Shown: positions 35,834-48,825, counted from the first letter of the stretch. The stretch is DNA of 64,000 nt from Thermothielavioides terrestris NRRL 8126 (GCF_000226115.1 NC_016458.1:2356001-2420000), one strand, 5' to 3'. The notes: generated by a model from the letters alone, not told the origin. Made by a program: numbers and translations.

Positions 35834-38800
35834 CTTGTTCCGCGGAGGAGGCCGTCTCAGACTGGCGTTGACCGCGAGCCCGCGGGGCTGGTTGAGTAAG
35901 CTGCGCTTGCCTGTGGTTCCTGCCACATGGACACGTGCGGACACGGGACGGGGAAGACCAAGCGGCGTTGGTGTGGGATGAGGATGGGGATGCGGATGTT
36001 CCTCCGGTTCAAGCCCGCTGCCCCGAGGCGTCCAAGGCATCAATTGCCTGCACGCCGGCCATGCCTAGGGGACCAAAAAGGGGTTGGGCGACGGACAAGA
36101 GGCTGGCAGCGCCTCGAGACGACCGGTCAATGGCAACTTGGCTTATGAGGTTGAACAAGAGCGGACGGGTAGCCAGCCGCCGGGCGGGGCGATGCAGCCG
36201 ATGCCGGGAATGGGATCGACTGGGAGGTCTTGGGAGCTGTCGAGTTGCGCGGTGCCTACACCGTTATTCAGGAGAGGCAAGATGGCCTCCTGGCTGCAGA
36301 AGGGGCCTCAAGGGCGCCAAAAGAGCACAGGTCGGGATTGGAAGAGGCGCTGGATGCCGGTCTGGGCGCTCTTGTTGCCGAAGTAGGAAGGAGCGTAGTG
36401 GCCGAGAGGAAGAAGCTGCGCTGGCAAGGCCTGGGGAAGATTGGCTTCAGTGGGATCACGATGTTGGTACGGCGCGGCAGCCACGACCCGCGAGATCCAG
36501 GCTGCCTAGAATTTCATGGCTCTGCGGAGTTCGCTGTGCCCGGGGTTGGAACTGCGAACTGGCAGGCGACTACGTCATCGAGCAGCGGGCCAGGCGACGA
36601 TGCCCAGCTGGCGCCGTCAACCAAACAACACAACTCAAACAGTTCCAACTCGCCCCTTCCGTCTGAACTGAGCGCCACTGCATTCCCATCTTAAGTTTGT
36701 TTGGCGTGTGCCAGAACTTCGATCTCGCCGCCGGCTAGTGTGCGGAGACCATGGCCAATAAGGACTGCATCCTTGGGAGATTGCTCGGGCTCGAGGGTCT
36801 CATCGTGGCGGTAAACTACCGTGCTGGTGCCGATCCTTACCTAAACCTAGAGGCAACGAGCTGGCTGCCCGAACCCGCGCGGCGACCGTTCCTGAATATC
36901 GTTACATCTCCAAGCCATGGTCGTGCTGTGAACTTGCCCATGTTTCCATGTCCAGGAATGCAATTCGCAGCTTGTGGGGCGGGATGTTCAGGGATCCGGA
37001 ATTGCTCTTTTGAAGGAGGGACTGTCGCTCAGTTGTCGGGGCGCACCGCACAGACCTCGCAGGCTCGTTGATCTTTCTTATCAATCACGGCGAGACCCAC
37101 CGCCGTCGCTACGTCAGGCAACAACAACGCTGGGGGATCTGCGTTCGCTGAAGGATGTTCTACGGAAGCAACAGAGAACCAGCAATGCAAGTTCCATGTC
37201 GTTGGATCTTAAGCCACCAACTTTCAGCGGCTTTAGATTAAACAGGCACTTTATTCTAGCTCTTCACCGTTCCGCCGCTAGAACCTTCCAATGAACAGAC
37301 CAGAACCCCAGGACCAGACGGGGGGCACGGCTTACAAAGAGGGCTCGAGTAACCTGAGTGGACAGAGCCCAAGGTTTTCATGGGAGCAACGCGGGGAACT
37401 GGCTGCCTGCACACGAAGTCAGTCGGCTCTGGCATCGATTGGACTGTATGTGATTGCCTCCCAGACAGGCAAACCCGCTACTCGGGCAACCGGGCATCCG
37501 CAGGATCGGGCAAAACCATATTCTACGCACAAGCAGGCAGGTCACTTCAACCCGTCTGCTGGCTGGCCAAAGAAACTTTTGGGTACAGAAGAGGCAATTG
37601 ATAGAGAGGAGCCGAGACAGAGCGGATACTCGAAAATAGGAAGAGTTGGGAGAGGATAGAAGAGAAAAGGAATGAAAGGTACAAGGCAGTAAATTGTACA
37701 GGGAGAGAGAGGGGTCTTCAAGGTGAGGTTAACTGGAGGAGAGACTATATGGTAAGACGAGGTAAGAAGAGGAGAAGAAGTAGGGTCCAGCGGGCTCACT
37801 CACCGTGACGACAGAAACACCATCCAACCAGGCCCACAAATTTCAGAGAGCAAGCACGGGTTGTGGGGCCAGGAGATAGTCGGCGAGGACGATATTATGG
37901 TCAATTACTGTCTTGTCCCCGAAAGGGAAACCGGCCTCCGTTGAAGAGACACACAGGAAAGGTGGATCATATACCCGCCGCCCATAACGATTATTTTGCC
38001 AAGAGCTCTTTTGGACATGATTGATGCTTTCCGCCTTGGGGAGAAAGCTAGGAGAGAGTTACACTTCCAAACCCGTCCCAATCCCCCGGATACCCCGGGG
38101 CCCCACATCTTCGCCATCCCGCCGGCACGGTCCGCCGCCAAACGCGGTAAGGTTCAGCCCTATGAAGGCTTTGGGTCCCGATTGGTCCCCCTCGTGTGCA
38201 ACGCGGGATCCTTTCGGCTTACTCAACGGAGGAATAAGTGCGGGAGCAACCAATGTGCACATATGTAACGTTTAGCTCGCGAACGAACCAGAGTCTGCTG
38301 CACGTGGTAGCTACGGAGGTAGTTTTCACCGCAGTCCTTAGTTGCTCACTAAGCCACTGCCTAGTCTCAGCTGCCTGTACGTTTGTATGCACATCCTTGG
38401 GTGTAGAAACGAGAGTGAATAAGGTGCCTTGGCCGTTCGGGCAGGGACAGAGGCCTTAATTAACTCAGACCTGGGTCGGTTCGGATCAATCGCTTTTCTC
38501 CCGAGCAAACTTGAGTTCGAATCAAGCTTTTCCGACCCGACCTTGATGGCATCCGAGTTGGAGGGAACTACACATTTCAAACAGCGAGTGCAGGTATTTT
38601 TTCGTACTGCTTCCCAAATTAGCGTCCGCTAATTTCCAAGAATCTGTGGTCTGTTGGCAATGCTATTCCAGCCTGTAATGTGGCGTTGGGTTGATAAGGG
38701 GAAGTGCTGAGGAGGAGGGCATAGGCACTGGGAGCGTGATGCCGTCCGTTGAAGTAGAAAATCCAGCGACAATGTTTGATTCGTGGCATTTCAGCGCATT

Positions 38801-41800
38801 TAGAACTCAGGGAAGATGACAGGGAAGGGGGCTTGTTCGGACAACCACCGGAACCTTCAAGGGAGCCGTCCAGCGGACAAAACAATTTGTATTGTGATAG
38901 CCAGAAATACAACTATCCTACTACATCCCAAAGGAAAGCCCATAGAAAACGACGATGCAAACACTGTGAATATGATATTCCCCTGCGGACAGTAGACCCT
39001 CATCAACTTGCATTGGGACTTCTATCAGCTGCATCTTCTCGCCGCTTTGTGCGACTCGATAAGTCGTGTGGTTCAGTTTTGCTGCCCCGTTGGCTGGATG
39101 GGCCGCAAAAGGAACCTATATGAGAGCCGCGTATGTGTTTCCAGCCAGTTGAGCTCACTTATCTAAGTATTATCGTTCTCTTTCAGCCTATTACCAGTTC
39201 TTTGATTCTGTCAAGTCCTCCATATGTGTTTATGTGTTTGTATCGCGGTCTAAGGGTATGCAAGACGTGTGTCTCTACTCTCCAAGCTTGACTTCCTCTC
39301 ATTCCGCAGCGCAAACCATCCTATTTCTTTGCCCGTTTTTCTTGTGTTCTCATGTGAATAAACAGGGACAAAAGCAGAGCAAAAGGACGGTCATCAATTG
39401 TTCTGTAATAGACTCGCGAAGTAGCACCGGGACGTCGGCGAGCACACTCGAAGGGCGCTCTGCCACGGCACAATCGACGAAAAAAGGTGTGGCTAGGAGC
39501 AGTCAAGGTTACTTCTTAAGTGCTAGGTCAGTTGCGCGTTGGTACTCGCTGCGACAGCAGCGGTGCTTGAGGACGACTGTAATTACCGTGGTCACCGCAG
39601 TTGCCCCTGAGCGCATGCGCTTGACAACAACCACCGGCAGAGCATCACCTTTCTCAACCAGACTCTTTCCTTTTCCTTTCCCCTTGGCTCCCAGATTTCA
39701 TCGGTCGTCCCTGGTATTGATTGGATTATGTCTTTTACTGCTTTTACTGTTTTGCTGGGACATGTTGGTGATCAACAGGTGGGATTCTTGCCTTTTTGCC
39801 CTTCGCCTATGTTTCTTTGACGTGCCCCTGATTCACTTCTACCAATTCTCACACTGGTTCCGACATCTATCACAGGACCAGAAGGTCCTATACAGTTTCG
39901 GCAGCCTCACTGCTGCTGGCTTCCCGGGGCCTTCCCATCAATATAATGTCCCTCTCCAACAATCCTAGAGGCTGAAGCAGGCTTCATGTGGAACTACATC
40001 GAGGCATAAGATATGCTACTAGGTAGTTTCTATCACGTTTGTATCCAGAGATGCTACGGAGTTCAACAGCTTTCCAATCGTTTCCCGCCCTTTTGGGAAG
40101 TTGGACAACTTGGGGAGCCATTCCTGTGCATCCTACGATACTACTCATCACTGGGAGCGCCGTCTCCGACAATGTTTGCTTTGAGATTGCTCCTGACTTG
40201 GGCAGGATGACGGAATGTAGGCAAGCGAGAAGCCAACTCCTTTCTCCTCCTCCGGTATAATTCTGACAGAGGGTGGCCGGCCTTTCGCTTGTCGCCTGTT
40301 CATCTGCTTCTTCGTAGGTCCCGCCAGGGGTTTGAACATATCCCTGGCAGCCGAGGGCATTTGGCGACGGCGAGCTGGCCGGCATTGAGAAACTCGCAAC
40401 GCACAGCACCGTTTCCAGTTATTTCCCCTGCCAGAAGTCCTGTTCCCAAATGCCGAGGAACATCGCGCATGAGCAAGGGGCCTCGAGCGGGGAATGAGCA
40501 GAGATGACGAAGACCCTGACAGTGGAGAACTTGGGTGAACATCAGAAACACAAATAAGCGGTGTACGCGCTTGATGTCAGCGACACCCCCAAGAGCGCAA
40601 TGCACACTTTTAGCCCAACGTTGAAACGAAGTGGAGAGGGGTACCTCGGGTGCCATTATGGGGCAACCCCGGAGTGGTGTCTCGGAAGGAAAACCTGATT
40701 TCAGCACCTTTCCGCTTCTGATATTTGTCCGAGCTTGTTCGGCCACAGGAACTGAGCTGCAGGCCGCGTTGACTAGTGTACCATTCCCGCTGTCTCTTCT
40801 GCCTCACATGAGTGGATGAAACTTAGAGAGTCGGGCGAGCGACCCTGCTTTTTGGCAGTTACAACTGTGCTGAGAATCCTTGTGGTGGAGAAATTTGGAG
40901 AGGAGCGGTAGGATTGGTGTGCCAAGGACAGGGGTCCGCTGCCGAAGCCGCCGAGGGAGAAGGGCAGTCGTGAATGCCTGACCGATCCGAGTAGCGTCCA
41001 GTAGGATTTTGCTGACACATTGGGAGAGAGGAGAAGGGGTCCAGTGCGGCCTACGGGTTACTGCCTGGGTACCAGGTGCCTTTCTATGGATCTTACCTAG
41101 GTATATTCCGCACTGCGTGCCGTTATCTGGCCAAGCCTTTGGCTGTCTGTGCTTGAAGGCCAAGGGTGCAGTGGCGAAACATGCGTGGGGGTTCACAAAA
41201 CTCCCAGGGCTTCCATTGCTCTGTGCGAATGCCCACTGCACAGCAACTACGTCGCATCTAGGTACTGTACCTATCTTACCTACCTCCGCACTCTGATATC
41301 CCAAGTGAGTTGTCGTTGTCCCTGGCTGTTTGTGCCACGGTGAGCATCCGTCGGACCGAAGTGGGCTGACTGGCCAAGTGAGCTACCGAGGAATGACGAG
41401 TACCTTCGTCCTACACCAGAGCCACGCCTGAACACGTACAGTGACTTCCAGGTTGGTACACTACCTTACCGGTGGACGGCTCGTGGCTTGTGGGGCGCTC
41501 AACCCCCACCCTCCAGGTTGGACATCAGGTTGGTCGGCCGACGCGTGAAGAGTTGAGACGCTACCCGAAAGAGAAGTTTGCGTGCTGGGAGGCGGGGGCA
41601 TGTCACCGCGATCCCGGCTGGGACGTCCCCCCCAGCAGAGGTTGAGAAAAGGCTTCGTGTCAGACAGATATCGGCGCGTATATTTTGGTCTGGCATTTGA
41701 ACAGAAGACGAGAAACAGCACCAATCGCTAGGACAGAGTAGACGCCTTTTTTTTTCTTTTCTTTCTTCCTTTTTTGTGGGGAGGGGGGAAGCCTGGTGCA

Positions 41801-44800
41801 GGGGACCGGAACTAGGGTGCTGGCTTCCGCAGAGCAGATGCCGTCCGCCCCCCGCGCGGCCTGACTGAGCAGCGGGACGCGAGGATGCTCTGCAGCTGGT
41901 TGAAGAATCATGCAGAGGACATCATACACTCCGGATGTACATACAGTACATCGCAGGGCGGGCCGTTCCTTCCCCCGTCCGTTTCGCTACTGCCTGATCG
42001 AATCGGAGTCTCTTGCAGATTGCGGCCTGGTGCGGTGTTCCTGTGACGGAAGGAGCGCGTCAAGAGACCGCTTGACACCGCCAGGGATCGTGCTTGGTCA
42101 GGAAATGCGCTGCGCCTCTCACTCACTCCCTTCAGATGTGGAATCTGCCAGCGTCCCGACTGTGGATTATCGCATACACGACGACGCGCGTCACATCTTG
42201 CGTCGCCTTGCCTGACAGCAGCTCCGCCGCATCCTGGACCGGTGCAATGTTGGCCGTCGGCCGATCACTGTCCTCCCCCGGGGGGGGGGGGGGGGGCAGC
42301 GTTACGGGATACTGGTTGTCCGCCGCACCTCACCTCCAGTATGTTAGGGAACCGACTGCGGTACTCCGTACACTCTCGCAAGTCCTGCGCTCGCCAGCCG
42401 TCCTGCATGGTTGGTCGCGGAAGCGCCGCCCGCAGTGCATGTATCCTGTGTACTCTATGTAAGGTTATTCCCGTAATGTATCCGCATTCCGTATCCGTCT
42501 CCATGGGCGTCCTATCGCCGAGCCGCCGAGCCGATGGAGCCCGGCCGCAAGGACCGGGGCCTGGGGGCCATGGACCGGGAAACCGAGGCCGTGACATCTC
42601 AAGCCTGACGCAAGGTGCTGCCCAATCGCAGCTGTCCAGATGCCAAATCTGTGATGACGCTGGACGTTGCATTCGGCCGCCATTGCAACGATGAGATCGC
42701 CATTTTGGGCCAGGACTGAACACGGACTGGCGCCCCGAGGCTCTTTCCTGCTGCAGCAGGACATTGCGTGGCAGCGCGCACAGGAGGGCGATCAGCTTTA
42801 ACGGCATACAACCAGGATGGAGGTTTCGTAACACAAGGGACTGCAACCGCCTGACCATAAGGGCCGAAATTGACCAGAAACACCGGCAGATCCTTTTCCG
42901 GCTGCTCCGCCACAGATCGAGCATGCGCCGGCGGGAGAGGGCAGATCGGTCGATAAGACCGCCGTGACCGTTTGCGGCTGTTGGACAGGCGCACTTTGGT
43001 GGATGCTTCACCCGTGGCCAGTGCCGAGGAGGGGTAAAGGGTTAATCATCCAATGGGTTCTCCACCAGGATTTTGACGTCGCGTGGCGTGGAGGCGTGGG
43101 GCGGGTCCCGATCTGCCAAGCACATGGGGCTCCTGCCCCTCTGCTGCAGTTTGACATGCCAAGCAGCTGCACCACCATTTTGGAAAGCCGGGACCTCGCT
43201 TCCACGAATTGGATCGACCACATGCGGCCAAGAGGAGAGCTTGCTTCCTGCAGTACACTAGGTAGTGTATACTATACTAGTGTACACTAAACTACCTAAC
43301 ACTACACTAGCGTACTCTGGAGAGTTCAATGCTTTTCGGAGCATGCCGCGGACCCCCCCACCAGGATTGATCACCACAGCAAATGGATGCCCCGTGCTCG
43401 GGCGTGCATGCACGCTGCGCACGAACTCGGGTGTTTGGTCCAGGACCCCTCGTGGCGTCACCTAGCATTTCTGGTGCGAACCACACCTCCATGGATGTGT
43501 ACTGTACGCCACATCGACTACCTGACGCATTACATTACACTCGTGTACACTACTGTGTATCTCAGCGCTACACTAGGTAGGTACTGTGTAGCGCAGCTCC
43601 GCAATGGCCAGGGCTCGGGCTCTTGTGCCTGTAACTGGAAATGATCTTTGCCGCTCCGGCAAAGGATCCGAGCTGTGCTGTCAAGCCCGCCAGCCAATGG
43701 ACTCACTAAGGGCGATCGAGATTCGGATCTTGGCTCCTGAGAGCCAGTGGCATGGCTGCATGAAAAACATTGCGGAAGATATCTTGCGCTTTGAATCTCA
43801 TCGGCGATCTCGGCGAACTCGGACGGCGAATCCGAACTAGTTAACGTTACTGTTGCAGTCACTAGTATAGCGTAGGTAAGGGAGTTACTGCGCAGGGTGG
43901 ACTTGGGTGTTGAGGGGCAGGGCTAAAGTAAATCCAACACGGCCTCCCATTCAGGGGTTCCCTCACCTTACTGTGTATCCATATCACGTTAACGCTACCA
44001 GCCGACCAAGAGAAAAGCTTCCGCGGGCTCAGAGTATGATCGGTCAGAGCGTCCAAAGCCATGCCAGAATTCTCCTAACGCAGTAAAGTTTCGGGCCGGA
44101 TCCTGTCAAGAGGCGGACGGGCGGCATCCGTAGCGTTCCTCAGCTGGATCGATCCTGCCAACGTCAGCCCAGATTCCAGGGATATCCGCAGGCTTATCAA
44201 GCTCAGAACTCCAGCGGCTGAACGGCGCATGTACACTACAACCTGGAAGTACCTCGTTGAGAAATACTGTGCCTGCGTGCACTACGAGTTGAGACTCCAC
44301 AACTTTGCGGCACGGGGTGCTTGGACCTTGCTTGGTGCTCGAGAATGGGGAACGCCGTTGACAGCGGCAAGGGTGCGGGTTAAATTCGTGCAGAAAGAAT
44401 ACCGCTAGTTAACCCCGCCGAGATTCCGACCCCTCGAAGACAACCTGGAAGCCAGTCAACAGGGCATTGCATAACCGCTACACAGTAGGTAACTACACTA
44501 CACACATACATAGGTACCTCCGCACCATTTGTGATGACGGCCGAGAGTGATGATTCTTCGCCAAATCAGGTAGGTGACGGGGATCAGGCGGCGCCTGAAA
44601 CGTACCTAGACGTTAGTTATACCCTCCCTGCCCGTTTGCTCAGTGTCAGTGCGCTCGCGAGGCGCTGCGTCCTTGGAACATCATTTGACACGGCCCATCA
44701 TCGATTTGTCAATTTGGAGCCCAAGGTCCTGGCCGCCCCCGGAGGCTTGGGAGGAGGGGGCACGGTCCTCGCGAATGTTTGCTGAAGCTCCATCGGCGCC

Positions 44801-45117
44801 TTTCTTATCCAAGGTAAAAGGGATGGACGGGGGGTCGTGTTAGCGGACGGATATTCCAGGAGAGCGCGGCGCTGAGTGGACCAAGATCGGCGTCCCGTTT
44901 AACGACACTAGTATACAGTACCTTAATGTGCACTACACTACGCTAGTGTAGCTCGAAGGTGGATGTTCCTTTACACTAAGGAGGAGTTAATCCGCAGGTA
45001 CTCCGGACCCTCACCACACCTGCACGCCCCTCCCTCTCCATCACTTTCGCGCATCTTCCCCCCTGGCTCAGCACGCTATGACAGCACCCCACTTGAGACC
45101 CCTTGCACCAAGGGCGC
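35834..45117. other. Long gene-poor region left of the MULE
   Basis: More than 9 kb with no recognisable gene. Open frames are short and overlap on both strands; the longest (42265-43011, minus) has no domain. The region contains a 17-nt G run (42280-42296) and, from about 43.2 kb onward, several short palindromic TACACTAG/GTGTAGT motifs. Lineage-specific genes or non-coding transcripts cannot be excluded. Confidence 0.4.
43252..43316. repeat. Imperfect inverted repeat, TACACTAG-type motif
   Basis: The arms AGTACACTAGGTAGTGT and ACACTACACTAGCGTACT can pair as an imperfect hairpin around a TATACTAGTGTACAC centre. Related short motifs recur near 43535-43592, 44478-44523, 44905-44953 and 49398-49435. 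It may be a relic of a small inverted-repeat element. Confidence 0.55.
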
Positions 45118-45126
45118 CAGCAATTC
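45118..45126. repeat. Left target-site duplication of the MULE (CAGCAATTC)
   Basis: This 9-bp sequence directly abuts the left terminus and is repeated exactly at 48826-48834 on the other side of the element. Nine bp is the typical Mutator-superfamily duplication length. Confidence 0.9.
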
Positions 45127-45245
45127 CGACTTTTTTAAAATGACAACCCCCTTTTTTTTTAGAATGACAACCCCAAGGGGCGGTCCGTGCGTCTCCCACT
45201 AAATTTTGCAGCGCACGTTACCTACACTCCCTAGCAATGCGTCGC
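45127..45245 (+). repeat. Left terminal inverted repeat of the MULE
   Basis: It runs from CGACTTTTTT to AGCAATGCGTCGC and matches the reverse complement of 48708-48825 with a handful of substitutions, mostly transitions, and one T-run length difference. Confidence 0.93.
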
Positions 45246-45539
45246 TATAAGAAATGTTGTAAATCGACGATGTTGCTGGCCTTGTTGAAGAGGCTAGAAA
45301 ATGCAGATTTAGTGGAAAACGTAGAATTGGCTGAAAAGCTTAAAAATGTAGTAAAATCAGCGTTGCAACTAGAAATAATGCCGCTATTGACCGCCTTGCC
45401 CGCCTGTGCCCGCCTAGCCCTACGTTCCTTGTATACTATACGACGCTAGCTCGCCCTAGAAAATGAAGCTGTAGATAGTTAGCCTCGCCTATAGATGTGG
45501 GATCTTGATAGTGGTTAGCCGTACCCGCCTTACGTGCCT

Positions 45540-45870
45540 AGCCTTCCTTACGCGCCTAGCCAGAACTGCGTTCTCTATGTGCCTGATGGTGCCTATGTTC
45601 CTTGCGTGCCTTGTGGCGCCTACGTGCCTAGCTAGAACTACGTTCTCTGTGTACCTAATGGCGCCTATGTTCTTTACGTGCTTTATAGCGCCTACGTGCT
45701 TGGCTAGAACTGCGTTCTTTGCGTGCCTAATGGCGCCTACGTTCCTTGCGTGCTTTGTAGCGCCTACGTGCCTAGCTAGAACTATATTCCCTACGTTCCT
45801 TATGTACTAGGCTAGACCTATATGCTTTATAGCGCCTATATACTAGGCTAGACCTACGTTCTTTACGTTC
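45540..45870. repeat. 72-bp tandem repeat inside the MULE
   Basis: About four diverged copies of a 72-bp unit containing CTAGCTAGAACTNCGTTCT. On the transposase strand the unit encodes 24 residues rich in Arg, His and Lys, so it may be a basic C-terminal repeat of the transposase or a non-coding subterminal array. Confidence 0.8.
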
Positions 45871-48209
45871 CTAGCTAGCCTTGTAAACTGAGTGGCAGCA
45901 ATGCTAGCTACAACAACTAGGCTTGGGAGAAAGTAGCCAACTGCTATTTTATAATCTATAACTCTACCTCCTTTTTAATAAGCTTTTTAGTCGTTGTAGG
46001 CCTTTTTATCCTCTTTGCTATATAAGGTGCCTTATTATAGGAGAGGTCCCGCTTAGTACTAGCGCTTATACCCTGGCTATATAGTCTTAGAACACCGCCC
46101 TCCTCTTGTAATATATATATCTTAGTAGGCAATGCTTGTAGGCCGTTTTTAATAGTATACTACTGTCTATTGACGACCTTCTTAGGATTACCCTTTTAAA
46201 GAATAGCTTTAATGTTAGGATCAAGCGGCTAATATAGTTAGCAATATATATAAAAACCTAGTATATAAAGACTGACCTACTCTAACTTAAGCTACTAGTG
46301 CTGGTTGATATCCTATAGCTTAAGCTATATAGTAGTATATATCTTAGCTAAGATTTCGTATTAGTAAGGAAGGCTATATTGCCGCCTCTATACGTCTAAG
46401 TATAGCGATAGTAACGGCTAGTTTTCCTTCAACGCCTTCTCTATAGCTTTAATATAGCTATTAAAAAGGAGAAAGACTTTGAAATATACCTTATACCTCA
46501 ACTATAGTACAATAGTGTATATATACTTCGTAAGTTTCCTCTTCGTCTCTTTATAGAGCCTTTCCCTATAATTCTCCTTTAACTGTACTAAGGTTAGTTT
46601 AATCGCTAAGAGCAGGGTATTTAGGCTAATGTTCTAGTTCTTAATAAAGGCCTTAAGTATACTGTATACGCCTTTAGTATATATGGTCGCTTAAATGCCA
46701 AAATTACAGTGGTTTTTCGTCGAATACTAGGCGAATTCAGTATAGAGAGGGAGGTATATATCGCGAACATAGTTGACGAGAGCTATATAGGTGTAAAAGA
46801 AAAGAATTATAGCTAGATATAGCTAAATTTACTAGGCTAGTCCCTAAACTTATTTTCTAAATCCCTCTATATATTCTAAAAAGCTTCTTTGTCAATAGTA
46901 TAGACTATAGTACGCTAGGTATAGAGAAAACTATCTACGTTGTTAACCTACTTATATAAAGAGCCTATAGGAGCCTTGCTATTAAGCGGTAGTAAATAGC
47001 TATTTATAGCGGTTTTCCCTAGGTATTAGTGGTAGTTGTTATCGTTAAGAAGGCGTAAGCCTATAGTATACGCTACTTTGTTAAAGTTAGCGATATTAAT
47101 GTATATATCGTCGTTATTATCGTTATATAAATAGCTTCTATCGCTCCTTCTTTCTTTTAAAGCAATGCCTTCCAACGGACCGTTCTATTTCTTCTTAGTG
47201 TTGAAGGCAACGTTCTTTATAATGTACTATATATAAATTTAGTGCTAGACATTGTAGTTGAAGATCCTTCTATATACCTTCTTAAAAGCCTTGTTATAAT
47301 CTAAGATGATGATATAGGGGCGTTGAATTTTATAGATCTAGAGGAACTTCTATAAGACTGTAAGTACCTATATAAAATAGTCCTCCTTCTTACTATTAAG
47401 CAAGTAGTATACAATGTTGAAGGTTATATAGAGGTTAGTTATACTATAGATCTAAAATAGTGGTATATCGAAGATGTTGACCTTATATATATAGTCGAGG
47501 GACTACAACTTAGGGTTTTTCTTCTATTGTTCAAGGTACTAGTTGTAGGTCTAGAAGATATATTCAACTATGCTATATTGCAAGCCGCCTTTACAGTAGA
47601 GGCGATGATAAATATCTTCCTTTGTCCTTAAGGTATAGAGGAACTATTGTATAGCTGATAATAGCCTAGCCTAGCGAGCCTATATAGTATAAACTACGTT
47701 AAAGACGTCTTGCCTAGTAAACTCGATATTAGGGAATTCTAGCTATATTATAGTAGTAATGTTCAAATACGTCAACTATAGTAGCTAGGTATACTAGAGG
47801 ATACTAGTAATAACCTTAGGATTATAGTCTTTACGTCGATAGGCTATAAAAAGCCCTATAGTCTCTTGGTCAAGAGGATAGTTGTAGACGGGTTTAAGCA
47901 CTTCGAAGTGCTAGAGTCCATTGTACTTATAGCGTAGTACCCTTGCTAGCTAGGGGTAGCCTTTTTTTATAGACGAGGTGTTCTAAGTGCTTTTCTTAGC
48001 CTAGGATTTGAAGGTCCTGCCTTTGCAACAGTGTAAGTCAAAGCGCCTAACCTTATTAGTATAGCGATCGTATATACAACGGCGCTTCTAAATAGCGAAG
48101 CTGTGGCGCTGTGCAAAGTCGTAGGCAAGGTTGAGAAGGCTCTTATCCGATGACTGTGGTTCGATAGCAAGGAGAGGCGCGTTGCAAGGCGCGTTGAGAG
48201 TAGGCAAGG

Positions 48210-48625
48210 CACTTGGCAATGCGGTGGGCGATGCGGCAGGCGAGGATCTGGGCGATGCGCTAGGCGATACAGTGGGCGATACGGGAGGCCAGGCGCTGGG
48301 CGATGCGGCAGGCGATGCGGCAGGCGATACGGCAGGCGATACGGCAGGCGATGCAGCAGGCGATGTGGCAGGTGATACGGTGGGCAATGCCGTAGGCGAT
48401 GTGGTAGGCGATGCGGCGGGCGATGCGGCAGGCGATGCGGCAGGCGATGTGGCAGGCGATGCGGTGGGCGATGCCGCAGGCGATGTGGCAGGCGATGCGG
48501 CGGGCGAGGATCTGGGCGATACGGCAGGCGATGCGGCAGGCGATGTGGCAGGCGATGCGGCAGGCGATGCGGCAGGCGATGTGGTAGGCGATGCTATAGG
48601 CGAGGCTTTGGGCGATGCCTTGTAG
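48210..48625. repeat. GC-rich 12-bp tandem repeat (GGCGATGCGGCA units)
   Basis: About 30 units or half-units of GGCGAT alternating with GCGGCA, GTGGCA, ACGGCA and similar. On the transposase (minus) strand they encode Ser-Pro-Ala-Ala/Thr-type repeats. The plus strand is also open (Gly-Asp-Ala repeats), a by-product of the repeat composition. Confidence 0.92.
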
Positions 48626-48707
48626 CTATCGAGGGCGGCGAGGTTGGCGATGGCTTCGTTCGATGGCGATATCGGTATGTACTCTACCCTGTGGCGAGTT
48701 TCTGGTG

Positions 48708-48825
48708 GCGACGCATTGCTAGGGAGTGTGGGTGACGTGCGCTGCAAAATTTGGTAGGAGACGTATGGACTGCCCCTTGGGGTTGTTATTCTAAAAAAAA
48801 GGGGGTTGTCATTTTAAAAAAGTCG
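48708..48825 (-). repeat. Right terminal inverted repeat of the MULE
   Basis: Reverse complement of the left terminal repeat; it ends with CATTTTAAAAAAGTCG at 48825, directly before the duplicated target site. Confidence 0.93.

Larger units (their letters stand above)
45460..48747 (-). pseudogene. Degenerate MULE transposase (FAR1-like plus MULE domains)
   Basis: The frame begins near the right inverted repeat. It stays open to 48088 (ends SLLNLAYDFAQRHSFAI, then stop), through a long Ser-Pro-Ala repeat. Beyond the stop it continues recognisably: KRRCIYDRYTNKVRRFDLHC, then GYP*LARVLRYKYNGL*HFEVLKP and YNYPLDQETIG, a FAR1-like zinc-binding fold in which expected His residues read Tyr. Around 47450-47285 the MULE core reads SITNLYITFNIVYYLLN, DYFI*VL and PYIIILDYNKAFK, the last probably carrying the second catalytic Asp region. 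Near 47250-47160 comes IIKNVAFNTKKK. Stops replace likely Trp or Gln codons. No functional protein can be made. Confidence 0.88.
45127..48825 (-). mobile_element. Mutator-like (Hop-type MULE) DNA transposon, RIP-degraded
   Basis: A 3699-bp element with complete ends: terminal inverted repeats of 119 and 118 bp starting CGACTTTTTTAAAATG, bounded by a perfect 9-bp duplication. The interior is AT-rich with great excess of TpA, in sharp contrast to the GC-rich host. On the minus strand, translation from the right end shows a repeat-rich N-terminus, a FAR1-like DNA-binding region, a MULE transposase core and a basic repeat tail, all broken by stops. The stops sit where Trp or Gln codons are expected (TGG or CAG to TAG), and His positions read Tyr. 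Both fit CpA-to-TpA change on both strands, the mark of repeat-induced point mutation. The element is therefore a dead copy. Size, ends and domain order match fungal Hop-type MULEs. Confidence 0.93.

Noticed and set aside
38505..38530. tRNA B-box-like GAGTTCGAATC
   Set aside because: No matching A box or cloverleaf could be placed around it.
42265..43011. 248-codon minus-strand frame
   Set aside because: No domain, runs through a G homopolymer and poor codon bias; probably chance.
48131..48625. Plus-strand Gly-Asp-Ala repeat frame
   Set aside because: A by-product of the 12-bp repeat, which is open in several frames; the minus-strand frame joins the transposase.
48210..48625. Regular repeats resembling a CRISPR-like array
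   Set aside because: Units are contiguous 12-bp tandem copies with no unique spacers, inside a fungal transposon.
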